Positions 19,943 to 29,476 of a DNA stretch of 64,000 nt are shown here, piece by piece (positions within the stretch are counted from its first letter, which is position 1; every line of letters starts with the position of its first letter). The stretch comes from Sipunculus nudus (Eukaryota > Annelida > Sipuncula > Golfingiida > Sipunculidae): positions 256,001 through 320,000 of the forward strand of contig CM049315.1 in NCBI GenBank assembly GCA_026874595.1, given 5' to 3'. The notes beneath the pieces are model-generated. The model worked only from the letters and a program-made list of their open reading frames with translations, had not been told where the DNA came from and searched no databases. The translations under genes were made by a program, and so were the position numbers.

Positions 19943-20690
19943 CTATTTTTCTTTGTTCATGTGAGATAAAGCAGATCCTATGGTTGGAACATTCAAATTT
20001 GCTTCTTTAGCAAGGTGAGACAGAGCAAAACAGGTGTCATTCACAACGTGACTATTTAGGATAGCAGACACTACGTCTGAGGACGTATCAGTATTTGACT
20101 CTGATCGGTTTGGTGTGTTATCAGTTGGAATAAGACACATGGATGCGACTTGCGCCTGAGGTAGCCTAGACAAGAAGTCAGCATCGATGTTTTCCTTCCC
20201 TGAACGGTACAATATGGAAAAGTGATATCCTGCTAATTCGGCAACCCATCTCTGACCAGTAGCGTCAAGTTTAGCACTACTTAGAACGTATGTCAAAGGG
20301 TTGTTGTTAGTCCTAACGACAAATTTGGTACCATACAGATAATCTCTGAATTTTGTACACACTACGCATTTTAAACAAAGGAATTCTAGTTATGTGCAGG
20401 ATAGTTAAGTTCAGATGAGGTGAGTAATCGACTGGCAAAAGCGATAGGATGCTCACGTCCATCAAATTCCTGGTACAAAACCGCACCAAGCCTTGCTCTT
20501 GAAACATCAGTGTGTAGTGTGAAAGGCCTAGAAAAATCGGCATAAGCTAGAACAGGGGGTGAACACAGCAGTTCTTTAAGCTTTTCGAATGCCAGCTGGT
20601 GTTCGTCAGACCACTTAAATGTGTTGTTGTTTACAGTGGTAGTTTTCAGACCGCAGTTAGTATGTTTAGGTCGTGTTGGTGTAGTATCTA
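19943..20690 (-). pseudogene. RNase H of element 2 (frameshifted)
   Basis: The N-terminal half (about 20690-20390) contains FKWSDEHQLAFEKLKELL, FTLHTDVSRARLGAVLYQ and HPIAFASRLL. The C-terminal half (20362-19943) contains FVVRTNNNPLTYVL, AKLDATGQRWVAELA and ENIDADFLSRL. The two halves lie in different frames, with a change near 20385, and the first is out of frame with RT, with a change at an A-run near 20695. One expected catalytic motif reads RTNNNP where Gypsy elements usually have TDNNP, a loss of an Asp. Confidence 0.82.
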
Positions 20691-21850
20691 CCGTTTTTTC
20701 CTTTGACCTTCTTTAGGTTTTCGCCACGGTTTAGATTGTGTAGGGGCTTTGCTATCCTACTGAAGTCTTTAACGAATTTCCTATAAAACCCAGCAAAACC
20801 GAGGAATCTACGGACTTCCTGGACTGATGTTGGAACCGGCCAATTTTTCAAAGCACTGATTTTGTCTGGATCTGGTTTTATACCTTCTTTAGACACCATG
20901 TGTTCAAGGTATTTGACCTCTTTTTGTAGGAAAGTGCATTTACTAGGATTCAGCTTGAGATTAGCTTGAGACAGCCGCTCAAACACCCTATCTAGATTTT
21001 CAAGATGACTCTCAAATGTCTTACTTTAGACGATCATGTCATCTAAGTAAAGAAGACACTGACTGAGGCGGAGATCACCGAGAGTCGCCTGCATTACTCT
21101 TTGGAATGTCGCGGGTGCGTTAGAAAGACCAAACGCCATGGTGTTAAACTCGTAGAACCCGAGCGGTCCTATGGTAAAGGCGGTTTTCTGTTTGTCGGAT
21201 TTGGAAATTTCATTTTGCCAATAACCTGCCTTTAAATCCAAGGAACTGAAATACTTAGTCCCGGCAAGTGAGTCTAAAGTCTCGTCTATGCGAGGAAGTG
21301 GATGGGAATCTTTGATAGTGCGACTGTTTAGTTTTCTATAGTCCACACAGAAGCGCAACTTTCCGTTCTTTTTTCTAACTAATACAACGTTTGATGCAAA
21401 AGGGGACTGACTCTCTCGAATTACATTGGCATGCAACATATCCTGAATGTGATTGCGGACTTCATCATACAGGTGTGGAGGAATCCTCCTGTGACGCTCT
21501 TTAAATGGGGTAGGATCACTTAAGTTAATCCTATGCTCAATCTTATCGGTTCTACCGATGTCTGTGTCACTTGTTGAAAACAAAGGTGACCATTTTAGAA
21601 GTAATTGTTCGATTTGCAACTTTTCCTCGGGGCTTAAATCAGGCCCGAATGTGAAGTTTTTAGGAAAAGTCTCTTCACGTTCTACAGAAACAGTTGTAGA
21701 CATAGAATGTACAGGAACAGCCTCATGTAAATCGCAAAGGATTGACCTGGCTGGGAGTGTCACAGCTCTCTGTTTAGAGGAATGGAAGAGCTCGATTGAC
21801 TGGCTATGTGAATAGACACTGCTAAAGATGGAGTCAAATTTAAGCAACAT
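20666..21850 (-). CDS. reverse transcriptase of element 2 (one in-frame stop)
   Basis: One frame runs from 21850 to 20666 with a single stop at 21026-21028. Motifs: KNGKLRFCVDYRKLN (160-174), SSLDLKAGYWQ with Asp 205, FNTMAFGLSNAPATFQRVM (236-254) and YLDD (268-271). The stop comes just after the YLDD box. The thumb/connection part follows (LNPSKCTFLQKEVKYLEHMV, VRRFLGFAGFYRKFV). The ATG at 21850 lies at the fusion between the LTR and the pol interior, so it is not the native start. It would copy RNA into DNA, but is inactive as read. Confidence 0.9.
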
Positions 21851-21852
21851 TT

Positions 21853-22198
21853 GACTGTCATTGCCGGGCGGCGGAGTTCTTGTAAGAAGAACATAACGAA
21901 AGCGGTCAACATAACAATTCTTTTATTTCCTCGGTGTATATATATATACAGTGCGCTGCAGGTCTGACCTGCAAAGACAAAGGACTGCCGGTAATACACA
22001 GTGCACACGTCCACTCCGGGCACGTGCATGAAGTGTTCTGCGCAAGGCCACGGTCAAAATCCCTGGTGTCGCCAGGCAGGACAAATGCAGAGACCGTGAC
22101 CTGCGCAGACAATGAGCTACCGGACAGTGTGGAAACACAGGGGACAACTGAGAAAAGCGGAGGGGATCACCATATACCAAATGAAGAAGCAAAATATT

Positions 22199-22202
<4 letters not shown>
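21853..22202 (-). repeat. 5' LTR of element 2 (both ends truncated)
   Basis: It aligns with 17545-17877 of the left LTR. It lacks about 25 bp at the inner end, where it is fused to pol, and about 40 bp at the outer end, where it passes into a (TA)n run. It has a 12-bp insertion relative to the left copy near 22082. Confidence 0.9.

Positions 22203-22230
<28 letters not shown>
22201..22230. repeat. (TA)n microsatellite
   Basis: Fifteen AT units follow the truncated right LTR of element 2 directly. Confidence 0.97.
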
Positions 22231-22233
<3 letters not shown>

Positions 22234-23150
22234 ACATGGTAGTCTGATTTAAGATTTTATTGAATTTTTGCGCCATGTGGACTTTTGATTTTGAAATAAT
22301 CCCTCGTTATTTGATATCAGACGTCGATGCCATGGAGGGGTATTCATCTGTGTTTTTTTAATTTCAGACATCCGGGATTTAGTCAAAGCTGAACCATTGC
22401 TGAGTTCAATGTCCGTGAGTCCGGCGCTACGGCCAAAAACAAACAAACAAAAACAACAAAAACAAACAGTCTGTTGTTAAATTACAGACACAGCTGTTCG
22501 TGTGAGAACTGTTGAGAACTGTAACAGTGAGCTGTAATTAGTAACGGGAAATTGACAGTGAAACTTTGTGGCTGTGAAGCAGGCGTAAACAAGGTTCGTG
22601 TATATTTGCTTGGCGGGAAAATTCCATGTTTTAATGTCTTAATATAATAATGAGGCCATATTTATTATCAAAGCCATATTTCAAGCAGAACAGTAGATTC
22701 ATCGGAACAACGTCACCACTTGATTTTGTTCATTTCACTTTGAAGAAATTCTTTGCTTAAAATTCCAAGTGGAACGATGTTGGGTGATAATCAGGATATG
22801 TATACATGCAGTTAAATTTGCAAATTGGCTTTGTGGTGGAAGCGGTATGGCTCATGATGGATAATCGATTGAAGATTTAACTGAAATAAAGATGCATATG
22901 TACTGTTAAAGGAAAAGATGTATTGGTAAGCGTGCAGTTAAAGTGACCTACCACAAACTATCATTACTCATTTCTTTTGAATCAAATTTGATGTCTTATA
23001 TTTATGTCAGTCATATAGAAATTTGTGGATCATTACTGGATGTTGATGGAATCATCAAATAAGCTCCATGTTGGAGCAATAAATGACACTCCATCACTGG
23101 AATTAGTAAGAAAGCCAGTATTTTTTTGGCAGGTCACCTGTACTGCACTT
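22231..23150. other. no gene seen
   Basis: This is AT-rich sequence without a credible open frame. The stretch acaaacaaacaaaaacaac near 22438-22456 is low complexity. Confidence 0.5.
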
Positions 23151-23159
23151 TTACCAAGG

Positions 23160-23525
23160 TAAAAGTAAAAAAAAGTTAAAATCTCAGCAGATTTCATGCA
23201 CATTTAATGAGGTCAAAGGTTACCAGGCTGCTTTGTATAGGCCACTTGGTTGTGTCAACACGATAATTTACAAAGAATATGAAGGACTTGGATCAAACTC
23301 ATCAGAATTTTTAATCAATAAAATATCTCACCTAACTTCAATTTCCAGCAAAATCCATGCATACTTAATGAAGTCAAAGGTCACTGCACACTGGTGACTT
23401 AACAAAAGTCCTATGGATTTTCATGAAACTCATCATACATATTAACCAATAGAGTTTCTCAGCTGATATACATTCCCAACAAAATTCATGCATATTTAAT
23501 GAGGCCAGAGGTAACCAGATACATG
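23160..23525. repeat. ~145-bp tandem repeat, 3 diverged copies
   Basis: Landmark 'catgcacatttaatgaggtc' and variants recur near 23195, 23355 and 23485, each followed by 'aaaggttacc' or 'aggtaacc'. Flanking words such as 'tcaactcatca' and 'aatatctcac' also recur. It lies upstream of the Helitron coding region and could belong to it. Confidence 0.6.
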
Positions 23526-23635
23526 ACAGCCGTATTATGTATGCTCTTGTTACTTCATCCTTACTTATGTATTCAGTTCATAATAAATATTTCCAGTACT
23601 GTAATTTTTTTTGCTTTATGTTTTCAGGTACCTGC

Positions 23636-23835
23636 CAAGACCAAACCAGAACAAATCCAGATCAAATATTTCACGAACAAGAAAAACCAGATAAGAGAAA
23701 ACCAGATCAAAGATAACCAGATCAAAGATAACCAGATAAAAAAACTAGATCAAAACCAGATAAAAAAACTAGATCAAAACCATATAAAAAAAACGAGATT
23801 TAAAAACAAGAAAATAAAACCAGTGCAAAAATAAA
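23636..23835 (+). repeat. AGATCAAA/ACCAGATA short-period repeat
   Basis: An imperfect array of ~14-24-bp units (aaccagatcaaagata, aaaactagatcaaaacca). It translates as a Lys/Gln/Ile/Asp-rich stretch (IKDNQIKDNQIKKLDQNQ) inside a 111-codon frame starting at 23499. It may be a low-complexity lead-in to the Helitron, or just a minisatellite. I do not call it a gene. Confidence 0.6.
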
Positions 23836-24085
23836 CCTGACGTTATTAAAAAAATTATCATTTACTGAGTTTGAGTTTGTCATTTATTTCCATTTTATGA
23901 ACTCTGTTAAACAGACGCATCTTCACCATATTCCCATTTCTTCCTAGCTACTCTTGTTTTCATTTTCATAATCAGTTCCATTAAATACACTGTGCCTGAC
24001 TTTCTGTTATCCAGTACTACTGTTTTCATTTTTAGGTTTTATCAAATTTTTGTAAACTTTTAACTTTAAATTTATTTGCAAAGCT

Positions 24086-24283
24086 ATGGCTTCAGCTATA
24101 CCTGTCCCGGCTGTATCTATCAGTAAGATTGTTAAAGGCACTTTTCACCAAGGTGATCGCCAGTTTCCATCAGACTCAGTTGGCAAACAGTGTGTGCCTA
24201 ATTCAATTGTTGCTCTGCTTTATGCCACCCTGCATGATGTTGCTGAATGGCAAACAAATGATATGGACACAATATTAATTTAA
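24086..24283 (+). CDS. Helitron N-terminus, cysteine-protease-like domain, part 1
   Basis: This 65-codon frame starts at ATG 24086. The segment FHQGDRQFPSDSVGKQCVPNS has its candidate nucleophile at Cys 36 (GKQCVPNS). It resembles the start of papain-fold proteases of the OTU or herpesvirus-tegument deubiquitinase (C76-like) type that occur at the N-terminus of some Helitron proteins. This assignment is from memory of motifs. A stop at 24281-24283 interrupts it and the same frame continues at once with GDHLYRTL, so it is one domain broken by a nonsense change. Confidence 0.6.
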   Translation: MASAIPVPAVSISKIVKGTFHQGDRQFPSDSVGKQCVPNSIVALLYATLHDVAEWQTNDMDTILI

Positions 24284-25072
24284 GGTGATCATTTGTACAG
24301 AACATTGACAGATATCCCAGATAAAGGATACATGGCTTGGGATGAAATACCAGATTATATACAATGCCTTGATCATAATTTCAAGATAAAACCAACCTTG
24401 ATCACTGGTGGTTTCCTTAATCATTCTGATGTACAAGCACCCTATATGTTTTACCAGGATGCTTTGGCAGAAATCACTTCCATGAAATATGGTCTTATTA
24501 TAGTTGGAGGAAACGCGATTGCAATTTCATATCAGCAGAATTGTTACTATGTGTTTGATCCACACAGCAGAAATCATCATGGTTATCCTACATCTTGTGG
24601 CACATCAGTTCTCCTTGCATTTGAATTGCAGTCCGAATTCTTTCAGTATATATCAAACTATGCAAATATGATGAATGCAACTATGTTTGAAGTGACATAT
24701 TTAAGAATAAACCAAGTCACCAGTAAAGCATTTAAACTGGGACTGAAACGCCAAACTAAACAGTCTACCAATTCAAATAACCAGCTAAATCATGCAACCC
24801 AGTCAACAACAGACCTCATGGACACGGTAAATAAAAGCAGACCTGAACATGAAAATGATTCTCAACAAGGTGTTTACTTGATCCAAGAATACTTTAAAGA
24901 TCAACAACTAAAAATTAACAGAAAACAATATTTGAAAGAGTACATGCAACAGAAAAGAATGAATCCAGCTCATAGGGATATAGAACGCCTAAAAGAACAA
25001 CAAAGAAAACTGTTATCAAGACAAAATGAAACATTTGGACAAAAAAGAACGTTCTGCAGAGAAAGCATATAA
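24284..25072 (+). CDS. Helitron cysteine-protease-like domain, part 2, and basic linker
   Basis: It continues the frame of 24086. AWDEIPDYIQCL, YGLIIVGGNAIAISY and FDPHSRNHHGYP supply the Asp-Pro-His motif (about residues 89-91 counted from 24293). This would complete a Cys-His-Asp site with Cys 36 of the upstream part. A polar linker and a basic segment (LKINRKQYLKEYMQQKRMN) follow. The frame is lost near 25040 at an A-run. A deubiquitinase-like role within the transposon is inference. Confidence 0.6.
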   Translation, partial: GDHLYRTLTDIPDKGYMAWDEIPDYIQCLDHNFKIKPTLITGGFLNHSDVQAPYMFYQDALAEITSMKYGLIIVGGNAIAISYQQNCYYVFDPHSRNHHGYPTSCGTSVLLAFELQSEFFQYISNYANMMNATMFEVTYLRINQVTSKAFKLGLKRQTKQSTNSNNQLNHATQSTTDLMDTVNKSRPEHENDSQQGVYLIQEYFKDQQLKINRKQYLKEYMQQKRMNPAHRDIERLKEQQRKLLSRQNETFGQKRTFCRESI

Positions 25073-25460
25073 TCAAAAGATACGAAAAGATCAAGTTCGA
25101 CGGGCACAAGAGAGGCAAGCTGAGAAACAACAGAAGCAAACTGCCAGACAAAATGAAATCTATAGACAAAAAGAACTTTCTGCAAAGAAAGCATATAATC
25201 AAAAGATAGGAAAAGATCAAGTTCGACGGGCACAAGAGAGGCAAGCTGAGAAACAACAGAAGCAAACTGCCAGACAAAATGAAATCTATAGACAAATGGA
25301 ATGTGTGAGAGATTCAACTCGTAAAAAAGAAAAAGATCTGAAGACGATTTTTTTAAGAGAAACTGAGAGACTCGCCAATAGGAGGAAAAGAGCCGATCCA
25401 TTACATAAGAGAACTGAGACTATGAGAAACACAGCTACTAGAGCACAAAAAAAGAACTGA
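25026..25460 (+). CDS. Helitron Lys/Gln-rich helical repeats
   Basis: This is a highly charged coiled segment with an exact in-frame tandem duplication. The 126-bp unit starting gaaagcatataatc at 25061 repeats at 25187, giving two copies of 42 residues (KKAYNQKI, RRAQERQAEKQQKQTA, RQNEIYRQ). Such basic repeats are usual between the N-terminal domain and the Rep domain in animal Helitron proteins. The frame ends at a run of seven A (25447-25453) and continues in another frame. Confidence 0.7.
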   Translation: MKHLDKKERSAEKAYNQKIRKDQVRRAQERQAEKQQKQTARQNEIYRQKELSAKKAYNQKIGKDQVRRAQERQAEKQQKQTARQNEIYRQMECVRDSTRKKEKDLKTIFLRETERLANRRKRADPLHKRTETMRNTATRAQKKN

Positions 25461-26313
25461 TGAATCATACAGACAAAATGAAAAAGCAGTTAATCTTAAG
25501 AGAAAACAGGGTGCAGATCTCAGAGAATGTATACAGAAATTTCATACTTCGATATCTGAAGGTCCCATATATGCTTGTTGTTGCTGTAATCAGACATGGT
25601 TCAAACACTCTGTAAAGAATTCTGATAGCTGGCCAGACAGACTAGATTCCACTTTCCTAGCAACACACATTACAGATGTAAAATCAGTGGACAAAAAAAA
25701 GTGGTTATGCACAACTTGTCTTGATGCTCTCAAATGCAACAAGACGCCAAAACTTTCTGTATTGAATGGAATGCAGTTTCCTGATAAGCCACCTGAATTG
25801 AACTTGTGTCCACTAGAGGAAAGGCTTGTTGCATTACGGATACCATTCGTGCAGTTACGAGAATTACCTAGAGGTTCACAGTTGTCACTGAAAGGATCAC
25901 TGGTCAACGTACCTACTCAGATTGAAACAACCGTGGATATGTTGCCACGTACGTCAGACTCCACGGCTACTGTACCAATAAGTTTAAAACGTAAACTTGA
26001 GTACAAAAAAGTACAGTGCACCCAAAATGTACGTCCAGCTGTCATACTGAGTGCACTACACTACTTGATGAGACATAGTCAGTTGTATAATGATGCAAAC
26101 ATTACAATAAATAGCAATTGGCTTCAGACTTTCAAAAATTCACAAGAGCATGAACCTCTTGCCACTACTGACAATTCTGTGGATGCTAGTCTATCTGATG
26201 ATGACAATTTTGAAGAAATACATAAAGATGAACAAGGAGGAATTCTAGATACCATTCTTGATGATACTGAACTCACAGGGAATGATATGATTTCGGTGGC
26301 TCCTGCATGGTGA
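25447..26313 (+). CDS. Helitron DUF6570-like region
   Basis: Open from 25447 to a TGA at 26311. It has a Cys-rich motif (IYACCCCNQTWFKHSV, then WLCTTCLDALKC), then NGMQFPDKPPELNLCPLEER, LVALRIPFVQLRELPRGSQ, ISLKRKLEYKK and VRPAVILSALHYLMRHS. This matches, from memory, the DUF6570 segment that precedes the Helitron-like N-terminal domain. The four Cys could bind zinc. An acidic stretch (DDDNFEEIHKDEQGG) closes it. It is intact apart from its junctions. Function is not known; a DNA-binding role is inference. Confidence 0.75.
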   Translation, partial: KKRTDESYRQNEKAVNLKRKQGADLRECIQKFHTSISEGPIYACCCCNQTWFKHSVKNSDSWPDRLDSTFLATHITDVKSVDKKKWLCTTCLDALKCNKTPKLSVLNGMQFPDKPPELNLCPLEERLVALRIPFVQLRELPRGSQLSLKGSLVNVPTQIETTVDMLPRTSDSTATVPISLKRKLEYKKVQCTQNVRPAVILSALHYLMRHSQLYNDANITINSNWLQTFKNSQEHEPLATTDNSVDASLSDDDNFEEIHKDEQGGILDTILDDTELTGNDMISVAPAW

Positions 26314-27620
26314 TTGACAGAAACCTTTGAATCTGTTTCAAGACAAAGATGCAGAATATATGTCATTTCCGTCAATATTCTGTGGGCAAAGGAGATTAGA
26401 TAATGCTGAAAGAAAAACTTCTGTTCATTACAGTGACATTTGCAAATGGGAACTCCAAGCACTTGATCGCAGAGTTGCTGCAAATGTTCCAAATCTTTTC
26501 TACAAAATTGAAGAAATTACAAATAGAACAAATTACAGGAAAAGTTAGCTTAGCAATTCGTCGAATCAAAACTTAAGGGAAGAAGTATTCTGTCCAGGAT
26601 GTCTTAAATGAAAGCAAAGTTCATTAGTTGACAAGATTGGATGAGGGCTACAGGATTTTCAGATCCATACGAGGCTCCCCTCCATTTTTGAAGCACGAAA
26701 AAAAGTTCTCTCTGTAATGATTAGACAGCTAGGATTGCCAACATGGTTTATATCTCTTTCTGCTGCAGACACACATTGGGAAGACCTACTGGTTATGCTT
26801 GGAAAACTGATTGATGGCAGAACTTATTCAAGTGATGATATTAGACAAATGGATTGGTTAGCTAAAACACGCTTGGTTAAGGCAGATCCTGTAACCTGTG
26901 TGCGGTATTTTGATCACAGAGTTCATTCCTTCATTCACACCATCTTACAAAGTGCACATTCACCTCTTGGAAAGCTGAAAGATTTTTTTTTACAGAATTG
27001 AATTTCAGCAACGTGGCTCCCCACATATGCTTATGTGGATTGAGGATGCACCGATATATGGTCAACATGAAGAAGATACTGTCACCAAATACATTGATGA
27101 ACATGTGACATGCTGCAAGAATGATGAGGACCATCAAGATCTGATAGATCTCCAAATACACAGACACTCCAAGTCTTGTAGAAAGAATGGAAAGCCAATT
27201 TGTCATTTTAACTATCCATTGCCACCCATGCCACAAACTAAAATCCTTACACCTCATGACACAGAAGTTAATGAAAAACACAAAGAGAACTTCCACAAGA
27301 TCTCTCAGGCACTTGCAAACTTAAATGTTGAAAATGACCTGTCCTTTCATTAATTCTTAAACTCTCTAGAACTCTCTCTAGATGACTACTACATGGCCTT
27401 GCGTACATCCATTTAAGGTCTAAAAGTATTCCTTAGAAGGTCACCATCTGAAATAAAAACCAATGGATACATGAGACTTTTGTTTACTGCATGGAAAGCT
27501 AACCATGACCTTTAGTTTATTCTTGATCCTTATGCATGTGCAACATACATAGTTTCCTATGTCAGTAAAAGTCAAAGGGGAATGAGTGCTTTGTTAGATG
27601 CTGCTTGTAAAGAAGCTAGA
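26314..27620 (+). pseudogene. Helitron Rep (HUH/Y2) domain, broken
   Basis: Segments in shifting frames include FRSIRGSPPFLKHEKK, LGLPTWFISLSAADTHWEDL, YFDHRVHSFIHTIL, EFQQRGSPHMLMWIEDAP and ATYIVSYVSKSQRG. These are the hallmarks of the Helitron rolling-circle Rep domain. The tyrosine motif is kept: Tyr at 27546-27548 and 27558-27560 with Lys two residues on. The metal-binding His-x-His appears lost: family members read PHxHxLxW, whereas here only PHMLMW remains, two residues shorter. Frame is lost at a T-run (about 26984-26992) and at stops near 27351 and 27645. The domain would nick and join DNA ends. Confidence 0.8.
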
Positions 27621-27647
27621 AAAGGGAATACAACTCTCAGACAGTAG

Positions 27648-28340
27648 GTGAGAGATATGGGAAATCAGTTTTTAAATGCTGTGGAAATAAGTTCTCGGGA
27701 AACAGCATATCTGGTATTACAACTTCCAATAACCAGAGCCACCAGGGATGTAATATTTGTACCCACTGCCCCTCCAGATGAAAGAACTTTTCTACTCAAG
27801 AGTAAAGAACAGCTTGAGCATCTCCCACATGATTCAACAGACATAGCAGCAAATAATATCATTGACAGTAGTCGAAGAGACCAAAAGCATTTGAAAATTG
27901 CTGTCTTGCTGATTTTGCATCACAGATTAATATTGAATACCCCTCGGAAAGAGCAGATGATGCATTCCATGACAACACTGATGATAACATCATCATTGAT
28001 AAAAATGAAGCAATTGCTAATATAAACACAGGAGAAAAGCTCAGTATCACCTTACCATATGGTACAACATACACTCGCAGACAAGTTCCAAGAGTTCTAA
28101 GATATGTTCGTTATACTGAGAAAATAGACCCGGAAAACTGCTTTCGTGAAAGGCTGCTGCTGTTCACATCATGGAGAGATGAAACCAAGTACCTTTTGAA
28201 TGGTTTACTCACATACTTGGAACAGTATAACAAGAAAAAAAAATACAAATTGAATTTAAAAGAAAACAATATGGGCACAATGCAGATGTCCTACAAGAAG
28301 CACAGGACCAAGCTGAATATGACCGTGAAACTGAATATGC
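27648..28340 (+). pseudogene. Helitron Rep-helicase linker
   Basis: GNQFLNAVEISSRETAYLVLQLPITRATRDVIFVPT (shown only as landmarks EISSRETAYLVL and SRATRDVIFV-like text) follows the Rep tyrosines. Then come DERTFLLKSKEQLEHLP, RRQVPRVLRYVRYTEK and ENCFRERLLLFTSWRDETKYL. This is the conserved joining region of animal Helitron proteins. It has at least one frame change near 27880 and a stop near 28346. No catalytic motif is expected here. Confidence 0.7.
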
Positions 28341-28380
28341 ACGAATAGCTCCTACAACAAAACATACAGAGAATGAGGAT

Positions 28381-28940
28381 TTGATTCAACAGCCAGTTCC
28401 CAGTGAAGAATTTGCTTTTTTTTACCCAGAAAGGTCAGATCATCTGAGAAACTATGATTTGACAACTGATCTTGGACCACTACCAAGAACCACTGCACAA
28501 GAACCACTTACATTGCCTGGTAGAATACCTGAAGTAGAATACAGACAGTTAATACACGGTCTAAATGAGAAACAACTCACTGTCTTCAAACACATTATCA
28601 AATATGTAAAATGTTCTACTAAGCCTTTACATCTATTCCTTACTGGTGGGGCAGGTGTTGGTAAATCAGTTTTGCTCAACGCTCTCTTTCAAGCATTACA
28701 TCGTCACTTATGTGGGAATGAAGGTGAAAATCCATTGGACTGAAAAATACTGATCACTGCACCTACAGGAAAGGCTGCTTACAATGTTCAAGGATCCACA
28801 TTACATAATGCTTTTCGAATCGATCCAAATAAAGGATTTGATTATAGAAAATTGTCATCTGACATCCTTAATACACTGCGAACACAGTATAGGCACCTTC
28901 ATATATTAATGATTGATGAAATAAGCATGGGGTAGGAAAT
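28381..28940 (+). pseudogene. PIF1-type helicase, motifs I-II, of Helitron
   Basis: Walker A is FLTGGAGVGKSVLLNAL (about 28636-28686), motif Ia ITAPTGKAAYNVQG (28753-28794) and Walker B LMIDEISMG (about 28909-28935). An in-frame TGA at 28741-28743 splits Walker A from motif Ia. The frame is lost just after Walker B by an insertion near 28930. It is an SF1B helicase of the PIF1/RecD family that would unwind DNA during rolling-circle transfer. It is not a host PIF1 gene, because Rep lies upstream and EEP downstream in the same coding region. Confidence 0.82.
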
Positions 28941-29475
28941 CGCACGTTCAATTTCGTTAATTTGCGCCTCCAAGAAATTAAAGGCAACAAAGAACCTTTT
29001 GGTGGTATCATTGTAATTGTTATTGGAGACCTCTTCCAACTTCAACCAGTAATGGACAATTGGATTTTCAAGAACTTGTCTGATAGCTATGGACCTCTTG
29101 CACTCAACCTTTGGGTAGACACTTTTCATATGTATGAGCTTACTGAAATCATGCGGCAAAAAATGATCATGATTTTGCAGAACTTTTGAACAGGCTACGT
29201 GAAGGAAAACACATACAAGCTGACATTGATACCCTAAAATCTCGTGTTGTTTTTGATAACAGTTCATATCCCTCAGGAACTACTTATTTGTTTACAAACA
29301 ACACCTCTGTGGACAATCATAATCTGCAAATTGTCCAGTGTACAAACACAACTAAAGTAATAATTACTGCAATTGACACAGTGATAACGGATGTGACAGA
29401 TGATGTGAAAAAAGATGTACTTTCAAGAATACCAGATAACCCATCAAAATTGCAGGACTGCTGAAAACGCTTCAG
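28941..29475 (+). pseudogene. PIF1-type helicase, motifs III-V, of Helitron
   Basis: LRLQEIKGNKEPFGG, IVIVIGDLFQLQPV (motif III), YELTEIMRQK (motif IV), LLNRLREGKHIQADI-type spacing and TTYLFTNNTSVDNHN follow the Walker B segment. Frame changes lie near 28945 and 29160. LLKTLQIAVGLPYDITCNV, just past the stop at 29464, is the usual end of the helicase before the nuclease domain. It is non-functional as read. Confidence 0.8.
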
Positions 29476-29476
29476 A

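Larger units (their letters stand above)
17518..22202 (-). mobile_element. Ty3/Gypsy LTR retrotransposon, gag-deleted (element 2)
   Basis: On the minus strand: truncated 5' LTR (about 21853-22202), RT, RNase H, integrase, polypurine tract, 3' LTR (17518-17911). This is the conventional Gypsy order, unlike element A. The 5' LTR is fused directly to the pol frame at about 21850, so leader, primer site, gag and protease are gone. Pol has one in-frame stop and at least four frameshifts. It sits between two (TA)n tracts, which suggests insertion into a microsatellite. LTRs differ by about six substitutions and one 12-bp indel over 350 bp by hand count. Confidence 0.92.

Noticed and set aside
20313-20543. 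76-codon minus-strand frame
   Set aside because: The neighbouring frame reads the RNase H motifs of element 2; this one has none.
24915-25468. Leu/Phe-rich minus-strand frames resembling membrane proteins
   Set aside because: They are the complement of the Lys/Gln-rich Helitron segment; the hydrophobicity is a by-product of AAR/CAR codons on the other strand.
28381-29475. Host PIF1 helicase gene
   Set aside because: It has several stops and sits between Rep and EEP domains of the same coding region, so it belongs to the Helitron.
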